DNA of 64,000 nt from Cynocephalus volans (Eukaryota > Chordata > Mammalia > Dermoptera > Cynocephalidae): NCBI RefSeq assembly GCF_027409185.1, contig NC_084463.1, forward strand, positions 67,007,852-67,071,851, in the 5' to 3' direction. Under the pieces are notes generated by a model. The model saw nothing but the letters and a program-made list of their open reading frames with translations, was not told the DNA's origin and searched no databases. The position numbers and the translations under genes were made by a program. This document shows positions 39,601-54,897 of the stretch, piece by piece (the stretch's first letter is position 1; every line of letters starts with the position of its first letter).

Positions 39601-42600
39601 ACATATAATTTCATATAATCAAACTCTAAAAGCATTTTATTTATAAACACTGCAGATTAATTCTGAAGTTTTTAGGGATGAAGTATACTGATACCTGCAA
39701 CTTTTCTTGAAATGTGTAAATAAAAGAAGATGGACTAATATACCAAGAGGTGGAGAGATGGACAGATATTTGATAAAGTATATTAAAATATTAATTGTAG
39801 AATCTAGGTAGGTAGTGTATATACAGATATTTACTGTACAATTCTGCCAACTCCTCTACAGGAAAATTTTCATAATAAATTGTTGGGGGAAAAGGGGAGG
39901 AAACCATTGTGGCCCATTTTTAAACCAATGTATATAGGTTTCAATTTCCTGAATAGAAGCTTAGGTCCACAAACAGAAAAGAATAATGAACATATTTATT
40001 ATTTTAGTAAATACAACTATCTGTGGCTTAAAGGAAAACTATCATGATGGGACAATATTCTGGAAGACTTGACTCCAATTCATTCATCAAATTAAAAGAA
40101 AAGACTACAATTCAGTCATCAAATAATTAGTCACTGTGTGAGGTATCAAAGGCTGCAATGGTGAATAAGAGATACAGATTCTCCGCCCACCTAGAAGATA
40201 CAGTTTCTGGCTAATATTCAACACGTTTTAAAAATGCACAATAAACATACTTTTGTGAAATCCAAACACATTCCCTCTTATCAACAGAGTAATAATTTTC
40301 AAATAGGGAAATTTCAGTTTGAATAAATGATTAGAACTGACAAGAGAAGTAACATGATTCTAATTAATTTGAAACACTTGTCCTGACATATAAAAGCCAT
40401 GTTTCAAGGGAGAAAAATACACAACTAAATAAGCCAAATGCTATAAAAGTATGTTAAAAAATGTACAGAATAGTTAATATTGATGATCTTTATTGATTGT
40501 CCTGCTGCATCTATTCAGCACTGCTGTGGATTGATTGAACTGTGTCCCCCAGATTCATCTATTGGAAGCTTAATCCCCATCATAACTGCTGAGGGTGGGA
40601 AATCCTATTATGGTAATTGAAAGGTGGGACCTTGAAGAGGTGATTAGATTGTAGGACCATGATGTAGTGAATGAATTAAAAATGGTGATCGGGGCATGGT
40701 TCTCAGGGCTTTAAAAGAAGAGAGAGGACAGTGTCTCTCTCTCTGCTACGCCATTTTGCAATGTGATAATCCGTGTCACTGCTGCCACCATGAAGATATT
40801 TTCCCTGGACTTTGGACTTCCCAGTCTCTGAAACTGTAAGCAGTAAATTTTGTTTTCTTTGTAAATCACCCAGATCTGAGTATTTTGTCATAAGCAACAG
40901 AAACAGACTAATACAAGCACCTGCTTTGTAAAACATTATCCTAAGGACCAGTCACAATTAGGTCAGTTAACTGACCTCATATTTTATATCAAAATAACAA
41001 AGCTATTCACTTATATGTTCAATAAACATTCATTTTATTTGTGCCAGACATAGTGCCAGGCGTGAGAATAAAAAAAAGAACTAAAGCCTTCAAATAGACA
41101 TTGTGGATATTATTTTTAAAATAATTGTTCTTGAAAACTAATAAGCAAACCAAAAAAAAAAAAAAAAGAAAACAATAAACACAAATCCTTCTACCCTTAA
41201 AATAAAAATAAAATTCCCAATATAAAAACGTGATCATAATGACATATACAGTCAGCCCTCCCCATCCATGGGTTCCACATCGACGGACTCAACTAACTGG
41301 AAAAAAAGATGGTTGCATCTGTACTCAACAGGTACAGACTTTTTCTGGTCATTATTCCATAAACAATACAGTATAACTATTATGTACATAGCATTTACAT
41401 TATACTAGGTATTATAAGTATTCTAGAGATGATTTGAAGAGTATAGGAGGATGTGCATAAGTCATATGCAAATACTACCTCATTTTATATCAAAGACTTG
41501 AGCATCCAAGGATTTTGGTATCCATGGGAGGTCCTGGAACCTATCTCCCACAAATACCAAGGCATGACTGTACTTTAAAAACACATTTTAAAATGAATGA
41601 ATGAAATGCAAAAAAGTACAGAGAAAAAATAAGATATCTAACTTTCTGGAGTAACCATTACTGTTAACATTCAGATCTACTTCTTTCCAGTTTTTCTCTA
41701 GGCATTTTTAAAATTTTTTATGTAATGGAGCACATACTTTTTCTGAAATATGGCATCTTGCTATTTTCACTTAACAATTACATAATGGACACTACTCATG
41801 CTTAAAATATCATTTTTAATGGCTACAAAATATTCCATCATAAGCATGTACCATAATTTACTTTAATATTGTACTGTTGGGTATTCAAGATATTTATAGT
41901 TTTCATAAGTGTTTTAATGAACTTAATAAATAAAACTTGATCAGAATTTTTATCTTAGAATAAGAGTTACCAGGCCAAAGGGATGAATAATGTAAAAGTT
42001 CCTACTATAGAGAGACAAACTGCTTTGCAAAGACTATAATAATCTACACTCCCACTAGTAGTATGAACTATTTGATCAAATTTTCACCGATACAGAAATA
42101 TTGTTTTCTTTTAAAGTCTTAATTTCAAAAAGTAAATAAATAAACACTGTTTTAATTTGCAAATCATCGCAAATTTAAATTGCAAACCATTCCCAATTGC
42201 TGTTTACCTTTTCATTTACGGTTATTTTGTTGTGTAGAAGTTTTCATGGCCAGCTTCACAGGCATGCAACCTGTGCCCAGGGCTCTATTCTCAGAAGGGC
42301 CCCCATGCTAGGTTTAATACTCTGCTGTTGCTGTCCTGAAATTCTTAATTTTATCTTTGAACTTGGGTTTTGTTAAATGAAATCTGAAGGAACAATGGAG
42401 CATGTTCATGAGCTGAGGAGATACATGCAATAGGCTTGTGCACAGTTTCTTCAGGCCCATTTGCGTAAAACAGCCACAATGTCCCACAGGCAGAGAAAGT
42501 ATGGGAGTTCATTGAGACTCAAAGCGAGTACAAGGCAAGCATTTTATGACTACAACTGAGTGAGTGAGGACACTGACACCCTGGACAGGCTACCACATAT

Positions 42601-45600
42601 CCTTTCTTCCCTGCATAAGCCAACCACTTAAAGTGAAATTGATGACATAGAGAAAAATGGAAAAAGACAACCTGTCAGGAGCTCAGCTGAGCTGAAAGTG
42701 CTTAGCTGTCAGGTGTCAGAGTAGCCTATTAAAGCAACAAACCAAAAACGAAAGCTGATCACTTACTACAATAGTATAAGCAAGAGTCTAAAACCAGAGG
42801 AAGCACCAACTCCCTTGTTCCAGTCCCCCTCCGCCAACGTTGCACCAGTTGACAGTAAGGTACACCAGTGCAGACACAGGGATGTTTCACTGTTGAAGAA
42901 GGACCAAACAAAAGGCTCCAGCAGTTTTATAAACCCCCAAGGTAAAAGGAAGGGTAAGGGGAAAGGACTAGGAATTCAAAAGTAATGAGCAAGAAGTCAG
43001 AGTGGGGAAAAATGTTTTCAAGGTTTCCCACTTTTCACCCGAGAAGGAGGCCTTGGTAGAGGTACCTGAAAAGGACTTTGGCCAAAAGTCTCAGGCAAAG
43101 AGACCTAGGAATGAAGGTTCCTGGGCTAAGAATGCAAACAGACCTAAGAGCATGACCAGACAGGGGAGGCTGATTCCTTCACTGCAACTCCCCTTAGAGA
43201 CTGCAATGTACTGGCTCTTGTCCACCAAGTCTGCTGTGAGGAGGGCAGCTTTCCCCCATGAGGCCAGCCAAGTAAAGCCTTCATAATTGCCAATGGTCAG
43301 GCTGAAAAATCACATAGGATTTCAGCCTGGAGCCAGTCCTCACAACCCATAGTTCCTTTTCCTTTCAGTCCTTCCTTATTCATTAGTAAGCTGACAGTGT
43401 TTGTAGGTAGACAGTGTTTGTAGAATGTGCATATTTCAAGAAGTGAAACAAAATCAGCTACGATTGAGTTAGTTCTGTGCACTGTTTCTACTGTTCTGGT
43501 AAAAATGATCACATATGCTTGTATAAGTACAAAATACAAACTTTTTAAGTTTGGTGATTCCATATATGAGTTAAATGTTCTTATATTTACATTAAAAACT
43601 GGTATCATACATAAAGATAAATGCCAAAATTCATGCCAATAATTTAAAAGTTAGATCTCTTTACTAAGAAGGACATTAAATAGCAAATAAAAACCACCTT
43701 GACAAGATGAGAGACACCACAGAAGAAAAGAAAAAACTTTAAAAAGCAATAAAGTAACTTTAATGGTACTTTTTCCTGCTTTTTTGGACAAGGAACCCAT
43801 ATTTCTATTTGGAACTGGGCCCCAGAAATCACATAACTGGCCCTGGAAGTTTTGCATCTTTAAATGTAGTCAATCTATTGTTTTGTAGAAGTTAATTTTA
43901 TAAAGATTTCTCCCCGATTGTTTGTATGCCTACAAAGCCCCTATCTCAATCAGATAAATATTCACTCCTATTTCTTCTAGATTTCTTATTATTCTTAACA
44001 TTTAAGTATTTATACCTCTGAAATTTATTTTGGTATATAATTTGAGAGTATAATTTTTTTTTCTACTTTAAGGAAATAATTTTTATTTATAAAATTAAAT
44101 GTAGATTTCCTATGAAAATCATATTTTTCTTAAAACATTCCTACATCAATATATTTTCAGTATCTTCACGTTTAAAGTATCTGTATCTGAACTAAATAAT
44201 GCTAGCTAAAAGACAAAAACAAGATTTTTTTTTGTTTTAATTTACTAAGGATTCACAATCAATAACGTTCCCCTGTAGCAGGTGAATCATTCTGCTATGT
44301 GGCAGCTTTGCTCCACAGGAGCTTTTTCCAACTATTATTTTTGGCTTTACCTATTTTCTCTACTTTCTGAGATGGCTAAGTCAATAAAGAGCAAGTCCCC
44401 AGCAAGTTCATGGGGCATGGCTGAGGCTAATGTTCAGTTCAAAGCAAACAAACAAAAACCTTAGACATTCTGATCTTATACAACCTTTACGCATCCAAAA
44501 TCCAATAGAATGAATTCCCAGACACAGTTATCACCCAACACCCAAGTAAGGATAAGATTTCTGATAGAAAAGCACATGAAGGAATAAACAGACCTCCACA
44601 TTGGCTAAACAGGAAAATGAAGAATATATCGTTACTGGAAACACTTCTGAGAAAGAAGACAAACTTAATCCTGATGCTTAAGGGTTAGAAATAGACTGAG
44701 AACATTAAGGGTATCTGGACAAGTGACAATATGATATGAAGAATGATGTGTGATTCATACAGAATGATGAAAGTTGAAAGACCAGAACTTACTATATTTA
44801 ACTGGAGAAAATATTTCATAGCTGAACGTCCCCGTTTCCCACAGCCTACCAAATATAAGCCTTCTATAGTTGCACCAACATTTTTGTTTTGACCCAAAGA
44901 AATAATAGTTTGCTTTTTATTTTAAATAGCAAGCAGGAGATTCCACATACTTCATCATGAGCATGTCTACCATGTTTGGGCAGTTGGGAAAGATGAGATG
45001 GAAAAAGAGAGACAGACTCAAAATTGCAACAATACAAGATTAAAGCTACAAACTACCAAAAAAAAAAAAAAAAAGACTATGCCAAACATGTCTGTTTATA
45101 TACTTTCCCTGGATTTACCAATTTAGATTCCCACCAAATCAGAAGATAATTAGTCCACTGTGAGAGATAAGAGGAACTTTGAGCATTTAGTAAAAGAAAT
45201 AGTTTTCTTTCTCTTGACAAAAGATGATACTCCCAGAAGTAGTTTGCTAAGCTGAAGAGCAGCTGGAGGAGAAGCTTGCTGGTATGCCATATTTTTCCAG
45301 GGAAAAGGAATTGATAGTAATTTTGCCCTGGAGGAGACACCTTAGAGACCAATGGCTGACATAAGTGACCTTTAAATCTTCTACCTATGTCTTATAGACT
45401 GCTTCATTAAGACAAGTTAAATCAAGGCCCACAAAACTCAAAGGAAAGGAGACAATGTCACCAACATACCCTGAAATCAACATACAGGATCTCGGATTTG
45501 AAAATGACCGAGAGAAAACAAGCTCTTCTCCCTTACCCTGCAGTCAGCAGCAAGTTTATAAAGTACAGGCCTCTATATTCTGGTCATGAGATGGGAGAAA

Positions 45601-48600
45601 CTGCATGCATTAGAATGCAAAGATGGGATGATGCCCCATAGCACAGAAGAGAGAGCCCTTACATAGTACATGCAGCAGCTAAACACCACTGCAGTTCAAA
45701 GGCACTTATTTCCCATTGTTACTGAGAGAGAATGAGAGGCAGAACATCATTTGATACTTCTGCTGTAAAAACTGTCCTAGTTGATCAGGTACCATGTACA
45801 TATTTAGGGCACACATCTGGGAATGTGCCTGCAGTATTGCATACGTAAAACAGGCAAAATTAGATCAGGCAAAAATTTTAAAAGAAAGCACCACAAATAA
45901 TTTCACTTTATAGCACAAGTCAGTAAATTCCGCCTTTCGAACACAACTCTGCCTTTCAAAAGTAGGTCTCAGCTACTGAATGAATAGATTCTGCTACCTC
46001 TTCCTCTTCACCCCCAAATACAGATGGTTTTGAATTGTTTTGTCTAGCTAAGCTCGTGTAATGTAAAATAGAAAGAAAAGTCATCTTTTAGCTCAACGTC
46101 TAAACACTTTGCCAAATGGCACAATAGAGAGTAAAACACACACTGCATAACAGAAGAAATAAGCTCGAAAAAGAAAAGATGCTAAATTGGAGACACTTTA
46201 GCCACCATTGCATATTCAATGTTATAAATGCTTAGCTTAAATGCCTAAGAGATAATATGTTCATGCTTACATGTTTACACTGAGATCACTTGCTATGAGC
46301 TCTCATTTATTACACTGTGGCTTCATTTGTTTGCTTCATTTATTTGTAGGAACTATGGAGTGAAATCTACCATTAAAAAAATGAGCTCTCAAAAGAGTCA
46401 GTCACAAACAATTTCAATAAAATTAAGTTTTGCTTTATATATATAATAAGGCTACAGAGATAATGAAACATTTTAGCTTACAAATATATTTTAAACTTTA
46501 TCCTTGTTTACTTGTTATATTCTGTCTAGTGCATTACACTAAACAAATGAATGAATGAATAAATGAATTCATCATAAATAACATTTGAAAAAAATAGGGT
46601 GGTATAATCTTACATTTTTGGACAGAAGTCTTCCTAAATTCCATTTGTTTATTTTCTGGGCTTTCCTCCTTAAGCAAAATAGATCAACAGATTCATACAC
46701 ACAGATAACCAAAAACAGACAGCTAGCATAACAAGAACAAGAACAGTCATGAGTATATCTATTCCTGTGGCCCTGGATTTGCTCCCCATAGGAAAAGGTC
46801 ACTTAATATAGCATCTACCACAGCATAGAATAGGTGGTTAATGGTGGTGACAATCATGGTAATGGCAGTGCTGATGGTGGAAGGAGTAGAAGCAACAGTA
46901 GCTACTATTATTATTATTAAATGCTTATCAACTCCCTATTGACAATTAAAATTCAAGCATTATGTGCCAACTTCTATTTAAGATAGAAGGCACAGAAATA
47001 AAGTGCTCCACGGTCAATTAAAAGCTACTAATGAGATGAACCAGAACCCAGTTTGTCCAATGCTTGAAGAAAGCCCCAGAACAGACACCTAAAGATCTGG
47101 AAACAGTACAAATAGGCTTAAATTTTTCAGTTTCTAGTACTGACTTAAAATTTTGAATTGAAAGATGATTAGAACTGCCATTGGAGGCCTGTATTACTTT
47201 ATTTCTATGTATTCTTTGTCTGAAAAAAATAAGCCTGAAATTCTACTGCCTTAGAAGTTGATACTGTATGGCATTAGCATTTCAGCATTTTCAAACTCAA
47301 TGGTTCAAAATCCTAGGTAAACAACCCAACTACCTGTGAGCTTTCTGTATTTATAGATACTGAAAGCTGGCCTTCATCTCAGACATTCTGAATCAGAATA
47401 AGTCATAGTATCTGCTCTGGAAAAAAAGACAGTCCAGGGGAATAGAAAAGAACCATAGGGTTCTTTTTGAAATAGTCAAATATCAGACATAGGCTAAAAC
47501 AAAGATGTTTAGAATGTTCAAAGACATAAATGCTAAGCTTGAATATTTTAGCAGGGAATGGAAATGACAAAAGGAGACACTGTAGATGTGAAGGGAAACC
47601 AAACAGATATTCAAAAACAGAAAAATACCATAACTGAAATTAGGACATCAGTGAATGAGTTTAACAGCAAATTACACATGGCAAAAGAAAGAACTAGTGA
47701 CAGAAGAAACCATTTGGAGTAAAGCATGAAGAGACAAAAGATAGAAAACACAGAGGACAGTATAAGTAAAATAAAGAATATAGAGAAAAGGTAGATGAAG
47801 AGAGAGAACAGAACAGAGGCAAATCTACAGAAATAATGACTAAGAACGTTCCAAAATTGATGGAAAAAACCAATCCACAGATTCAAGATACCCAATAAAC
47901 ACCAAGCAGAATAAACAAACCCATCAAATCAAGCAGAATAAGCAGGCCCATCTAAATAAAACTACAGAAAACAAAAGAAAAAAGAAAAAAATCTTAAAAG
48001 AGGACAGAGAAATAAAGTAAGGTCTCCTTCAAAGATAACAAGAGCAATAATGTAGGCCACAAGAAAGTAAATGAAACCTTTAGTGTACGAGGAAAATTTA
48101 ATGCATGAGGAAACTTTCAGGAATGACGGATATGTTTATTATCTCGAGTGTGGTGAAGCTTTCATGAGTGTACATTAAATATGTGCAGTTTATTGTGTGT
48201 CAATTACACCTCCGTAAAGCTGTTTTAAAAAGAAAACAGGGGATCCAATAAGTCAGTACTTTAGAGCAAAATTTATAATCTTGAAAACATATGCCAAGAA
48301 TATTTCCCAAGTTCTGAATTGATCAACTGTTAGACAATGGAGTCATTAACAAGAGAGGAAACCCAGGATGAGCAAAGGTCTGTTTTGTTTTGTATAACAG
48401 AATGGCTATAGGTGGCAAATGGCTGGAAACAAAGATAATAAGCTTTGATTTAGACAAGTGAAAATGCCTCTTAGAGAGCTGGGTATTCAGAACTAAAATC
48501 TGAGGGGAAAAAATCAAGGCTGAAAATATTTTTGTATCCCCCACATTGCCTAGAACAATAGTGGTCACATAAGTATAAGCTCTTTTAGCAAACATCTATT

Positions 48601-51600
48601 TAACCAACCAATATGCTCCATTTCTTCTAGAGCATACTCATGACTTGAATGTCTACTGATAATAGGCCACTCTCCAAAATGTTCATGCACTTCTCTTCTC
48701 ACCAGCTGAGCTGTATGCTTAAGTCAAATTGTGTATGTTCTCAAACCTCTTTGTGCCAGTTACACTTACTGAAATTATCTAATTTAATGAAATATTACAT
48801 AAACAAGTGAAAAATAAAGATAATTTTTTCTCTATAAACCAAGTTGAATGTTGTAGAAAGACAATAAAAGTTAACAAATACATTGTTGCAAGAGATGTGA
48901 TAATTTAATAATAAAACACTGGAGATAACAACTATATCACCTAAGTGGGCTTCTAATGTAGTTTTCTGGACTCAATAGCTTTTCTAAATTTTATTCTAGT
49001 TCTACAATATAACTGGAGAGATAATATTGCTGCTTTCTTGCTGCAAAGTAAACACACACAATTCTAATTGGAGACAAAAGAATCAGTACTCTGAAGGCTC
49101 CAAATACAACAGCCTGAGACTCTTAGCAAACTGCTAACTGAACTAGATATATGTCTTTGCCATTATCCTTATTGTAAGGCATGGATAAAGGACCTACTCC
49201 ATATAAAGGAGATAAAGAGTACACCTTAAGAACTGTCAGCACTGAGTCTCGTTTGTCCAATTTACACTGAAGGGAATTTTTGCTTCTAAGAGATATTAAA
49301 AGATAAGAAAATTACACAAAAATAGGAGATTCTAGGTCTGGGGCAAGGTGCTAGGAGAGAATTCAAGTAATTACACAGAATAAAAAAAAACTCAGAAGAG
49401 CACAGAGTGCAAGAATGGGTAAATGCAAGAAGAAAAGATTAGAGCCATCTTTCTGTTAACCACTGGAAATTGCACTTCTAGCACAGACTACCCTTGTTAC
49501 AGAAGTGAAGGATTCAAGTAAGGAGCCCTAGAAGAGGCATACCTCAATGAGCCTTTACATGTATAGATTGCTCTGAGTTTAAAAAACAGTTTCACATATA
49601 TTAACTCATTTTTCTCATCACAATCCTTCAGTCAGGAAAGAAATGTTATTAATCCCATTTTACAGATAAAATAAAGGCCCAAATTTAGTACAGACTGGTT
49701 TAAATAGCATAATAAACTGAACTGTTTAGTAAACATTTTTTTCAAAATTACAAAAATTCACTTACCTTCAAAGGCTGTCTTTTCAAGGAAAATCTACTGT
49801 TCCTGCTATAACTCATAACATGCATACTTTCTAGCTATTACAAAGATGGCTTTAACCAAAAACTCTGTCATTCAAATTGGCAGCTGGAAACTATATACCT
49901 CCAGAGACACCAAATGAAGATAACAATTGCAGCAGATTTTCATTTCAACTAGAGAACAAGTTTTCCCATCTTTACAACTTTTAATTAAAAGCTGCACAAT
50001 GTCTTTGTAAGGTATTGGGAGAACACTGAGTCCTGATTCTTCATATTTCCCTGAGAGGGGAAGGAATTTCTGTTAGCAAGAAAAGTAAAAAGAATGCTCC
50101 TAGCTTTTTTCCATCTCTTCACTTAAAACTCCTCAGCAAAGAAGGAATGCCTTAGCTGGTTAGTTAGTCTGGAGCCAAGCTCACTTGGCTCAGCCCTTTC
50201 TCTTTTTCAGGGCCAGTAGAATCTAGCACATGTTCCTTCAAGTCCTATACTACAGGGGCAGCCTCCGCTGCCATCAGTTTTCTCAGTAGCAAAGTTGACA
50301 CTGATTTCCATTTATCTTTTGTTTCATTTCTCAACTGGTTACACAGTTGGGAGGGAACAAAGATGTTCTCTACTGGTCCCCTAAAGCTACAAGCAAGGTT
50401 AAGAGGTAAAAATCTTTTTAAAAAAAAGACAGAGAAGAGCTCTTTCTTTTTCCTCCCCATCTTCATTATTTTTGAAAGCACTTATATTAATAATCCACAC
50501 ATGTAGTTGATAAATCGTTTTGTCGTATCAAACAAACAGCATTAACTCTATAGTCACCATATCAACATGATCCCACATCTCAGCAAAGGTTAAGAAGCCA
50601 AAGCACTGAAGACCTAGTGATGGGAAATATACAAATACAGGGTGTGTGTGTGGGGGGGGGAACCAAAGCACTGAAGACCTAGTGATGGGAAATATACAAA
50701 TACAGGGTGTGTGTGTGTGTGGGGGGAAACCAAAGCACTGAAGACCTAGTGATGGGAAATATACAAATACAGGAGCAAGATCAGATTTTGAAGCAACCTC
50801 TAGTTAGATTAGATAACCTCATATTTTAAGGATTCTTCTAGATTTAAAATCCTGTTTTCTATCTAAAATTTTGCCTGCAGTTTGCATGGACCACTTTAAG
50901 TCATGGTTTTCTTATCTTCTTTAGCAGTTCAAGCAAAGTGCAGCTACAGAAAAAAATCAATGAATAAAAATAAGCCCCTCATTCTTCATCCATAAAAATA
51001 AGGATATTATCCTCTATTGCTCAGAGTTTTTGAAGGAATTGAATCAGGTAACATGTGAAAAAGTTTACCAAAATTCCAGACATACATTTTAGTGTGTTTC
51101 CTTTTTCTACAGCCTGAAGCTACTATCTTTTGCCACTAGATGGCAATGTTGCATCAGTAGGTCAAAAGTTGACAGTTGTAGCATGCAAAGTCTGGTTTTT
51201 ATTTAATCGGTAAAAGTGAAATGTATAAAAAATTGTATTACGAGTGTTTTCCTGGAATTTAATGAGCTTACAGATAAAATTTTGAATATTTAAAAGGAGA
51301 AGCTGTGATAATTTCACATTCTGTAAGAAATGAAAGGGCTAATGGTGCCCTTACTTTTCATTTTTAAATCTTAATTCATTTTAATTAAGAATGTGGGTAA
51401 TCCTATGAAAAGGGCATCACACAAAGTAAGACATATGTTAATAGCTAATAAAAATGTTTAAACATTTACCTCGGACCCCAAACTGAGAGAAACGATCTCA
51501 TCCTCAAAAGCAGAATGTGTGTCAATATGAGCAGGAATTCCTGGGATGGAAAATATGATAACACGTCATTTCATTTTTTCCTTTTAGTAGATTTAAGATG

Positions 51601-54600
51601 ACTCTAAATATAGCCTCACTATTATTGTAAAAACGTTTTTGGTAATCAGAAATATACTATAATTTTAGTTAAAAGGAAGCATTTAGGGTTAACATGACTA
51701 AATAAAATTAAACCAAATCTAAACTAAAAATATCTTAACTTCAAGTTAAAGTGCCACAGGGATTATTCTAAAATCAAGTCACTGCTTAACTAGGACAATT
51801 TTCCAATTCTAGCCCAAAAGGAAGATGTGAAAGATAAATACAAAAGCCTTGAAACTGAATTCCCAAGTACTGTACTTGTAGAACAAAAGCAGTAGCCAAG
51901 TGTGAAGATTAAGCATATCAGTAATTAAGACATGGCTTCCTCCACCAGCCTCTCAATCTATCTTAATTGAGCACCTCTTAAGTAAAGGAAACTCCCTGTC
52001 CTCAAGGAGCTTACAGATCAATGGAAAAACAGGTCAGCCCTCTCCACTCTTCTTTTCAGATCCCTCTAGTTTGTAGGATGTAACACATGCCTCCTTCATG
52101 CTCTATATTATAGGGACAGCCTCAGCCTCTACTGTGTGTGTGGGGGCAGGGTCTCCAGTTGTCCAGCTGTGCCAGTGACAAGGTCAATATGTCTCTCTAA
52201 TTCAGAGATGAAGTATTAACAAGTGCATTTGGCTACAAATCTAAAGCCATGTTCTGCCATCAGTTTTCATTGTGATAAATACAGAAAACAAAACTCTACA
52301 ACCCCTACCATTAATAAGACCTTTAAAATTATTTGATTACTACAAATATCAGATGAACACGCTGCTAACAAGTGCAGGAAATCAATAACCTAAAAATATT
52401 TCACTAACATATAATCCTAGAATTGTCTTCTACATTCTCAAACAGAGAAAGAAGAGAAAGATCATCCAACCAAATAGCCTTCTTCTGTGTATCTGTAAAT
52501 TATTTGGTTTCTTCCATTATACATGTCTCCTGTGTTTTTAAAGCAATTGTCTCCCTCTATAAATAAAATGTTGAGAGGGAATAAAGAAAAAATTCACAAA
52601 CAACAATCTGTGTTGTGCTTTGAGATGCAAATTCCTTAAGAGACTGAAGTGTAGATTTGTAAGGGATTGAGGTCAACACAGGTAACAGACATGAGCAAAG
52701 CAATCGAAGAGTTAGTTTGAGCTAAAAAATAATATCTTTGATCTTAGGGAATTATATAATCTACTTGGTTCTGAAATACAGAACTGAAATTTCAAAAGAA
52801 GAAATACTCACCATGCCCTGGTTCATACTGATTTATGGTCAGTTGATCAGGTTTATGTTTAACGTAACCTTCCTTCAACCATTTCTCCAAAATGCTATCA
52901 CAAATGTCAGGAAGACCTAAAGTCAGTAATCATACAGGCCAAACATTTACTTTGCATGTTTTACCATAGAATAAAAAAATAGTCACTATGATAAAAACCA
53001 CTCAGCTTTTAATTTAGCAGCCATTAACAATAACAATAAACCCAAAGCAGAACAAAATTAAAAAATAAAAACAACACTTTCCTAAGAAACTTTTAAACTT
53101 ATTCATTGATTTTATCTAGTAAGTCCAAAATAATGATTTTACTAACAAGAATTTTGGTATTTTATAAAATATTAATAAAACTATAAAATTTAGTATATCA
53201 TATATTTGAAATTAACTTGACCACTTTTTTGTTTTTTTAAATAATTTCATTTATTTTAATTTTAATTATTTTAGATGATTTCCCTCTAAAAAAAAAAAAC
53301 ACCTTTCAAAGTAGAACTTACTTTTCTGAAGTCATAAATGTTATTTCATGATGGAAGAAAAGCCTCAAATAAGACCAAAGTCATATAAAAAAGAGAAATT
53401 TAGCTCCAACAAAGAATTATACCAAAGCATTAATATCCAGAATATATAGTAAATTCTTAATAAATCAGACAATCCATTAGAAAAAACTGGCAAAGGATAT
53501 GAAAAAGAATTCACAGTAAAGGAAATACAAATGGCCAACCTCACTAGTAATCAGGAAATAACAAATTTAAAAGTTTTACAATCACATGTTCATAGGGGTG
53601 GGGGCAAGGAGGGGTGCACATTTGGTGATAATATGTTGGTATAGCTGTTTTAAAGGGCAATTTGTCAGTATCTATTAAGATTTTTAGTAAACATAACCTT
53701 TGATACAACAGTACTACTTCTTAGTACTAAATCTCCCTAGAGAAACTCTTGCGTAATGTATAAAAAGGCGTGAACAAAGACATTTACTCTAGCACTATTT
53801 ATTTATTAATTTAGCCAATATCAAGTTTTATTCTACGCAACTGCAAATCATCCAAGGGTACATTCACATTTAACCCAGGAGCCCACTCTCATCTCCCCAA
53901 ACAACAGTGGAGCAGGCATTCAACACTCCCGAAAGACAAGCATCTGTGTCTAGCACTACTTATACAAAAAAGCTAAAAACTAGAAATAACCTAAATGTCT
54001 ATCAACAGGGAACTAATTGAATAAACTATTATGGGTCATTCAATACAATGAAAAGCTATGTAAAATCTCCAAAACGTACCGTGGAGGGAAAAGAACAAGC
54101 TGGAGTGCACATGTAACATGTGAATGTATGATTTATGCCATACCATACATATGTTAACATACTGCATATGTTAACAAGTATGTACTTTTACAGGTATATC
54201 TACTGGATGTAAACTCATTTTTTAAAGGATTGGAAGAACATTGTAGTATACTGTTTTTTTTTTCTTTGAACTTTTTATTGAACTTTTTTATTGAAGTACA
54301 ACATATATCCAGAGAAGCACAAAAACTTAGATTTTTACAAAGGGAGTGTACCCAGCACCCAGATCAAGATACAGAACATATTCAGTACCCAGAAGGCCCC
54401 CAAAATGTAATATTTTTTTTTCCTCTTTTCCCCTTCCCCCCCCACTACATCATATCTGTTCACTTGTCTTAAGTTCAAGGAATTGTTGTGACTGTTGTGT
54501 CTTCTCCCCCCCCTTTATTTGTGTGCTCATTTATTTATTTTTAGCTCCCACATATAAGTGAGAACATGTGGTATTTCTCTTTCTGTGCCTGACTTGTTTC

Positions 54601-54897
54601 ACTTAATATAATTTTCTCTAAGTTCATCCATGTTGTTGCAATACTATACTGTTAATAGTACATACTTCTAAGAAATATGGGAGTGAGGAACCAGTTTTAT
54701 ACAAGTTTGAATTTGGGTTTTTTTTACATCAAAATTATTCTATTTATCTAATTAAAATATTTTCAATTTAATCAACTGTTTTGCAAATTTATCTACACAT
54801 GACAGGGCTGGCTGGTTAGCTCAGCTGGTTACAGCACAGCCTTATAACACCTAGGTCATGGGTTCAGATCCCCACACCGGCCACCTGCCCAAAAAAA

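Noticed and set aside
43002-43286. 94-codon open frame as a gene
   Set aside because: No recognised protein and no Kozak, splice or conservation evidence; kept only as a composition oddity.
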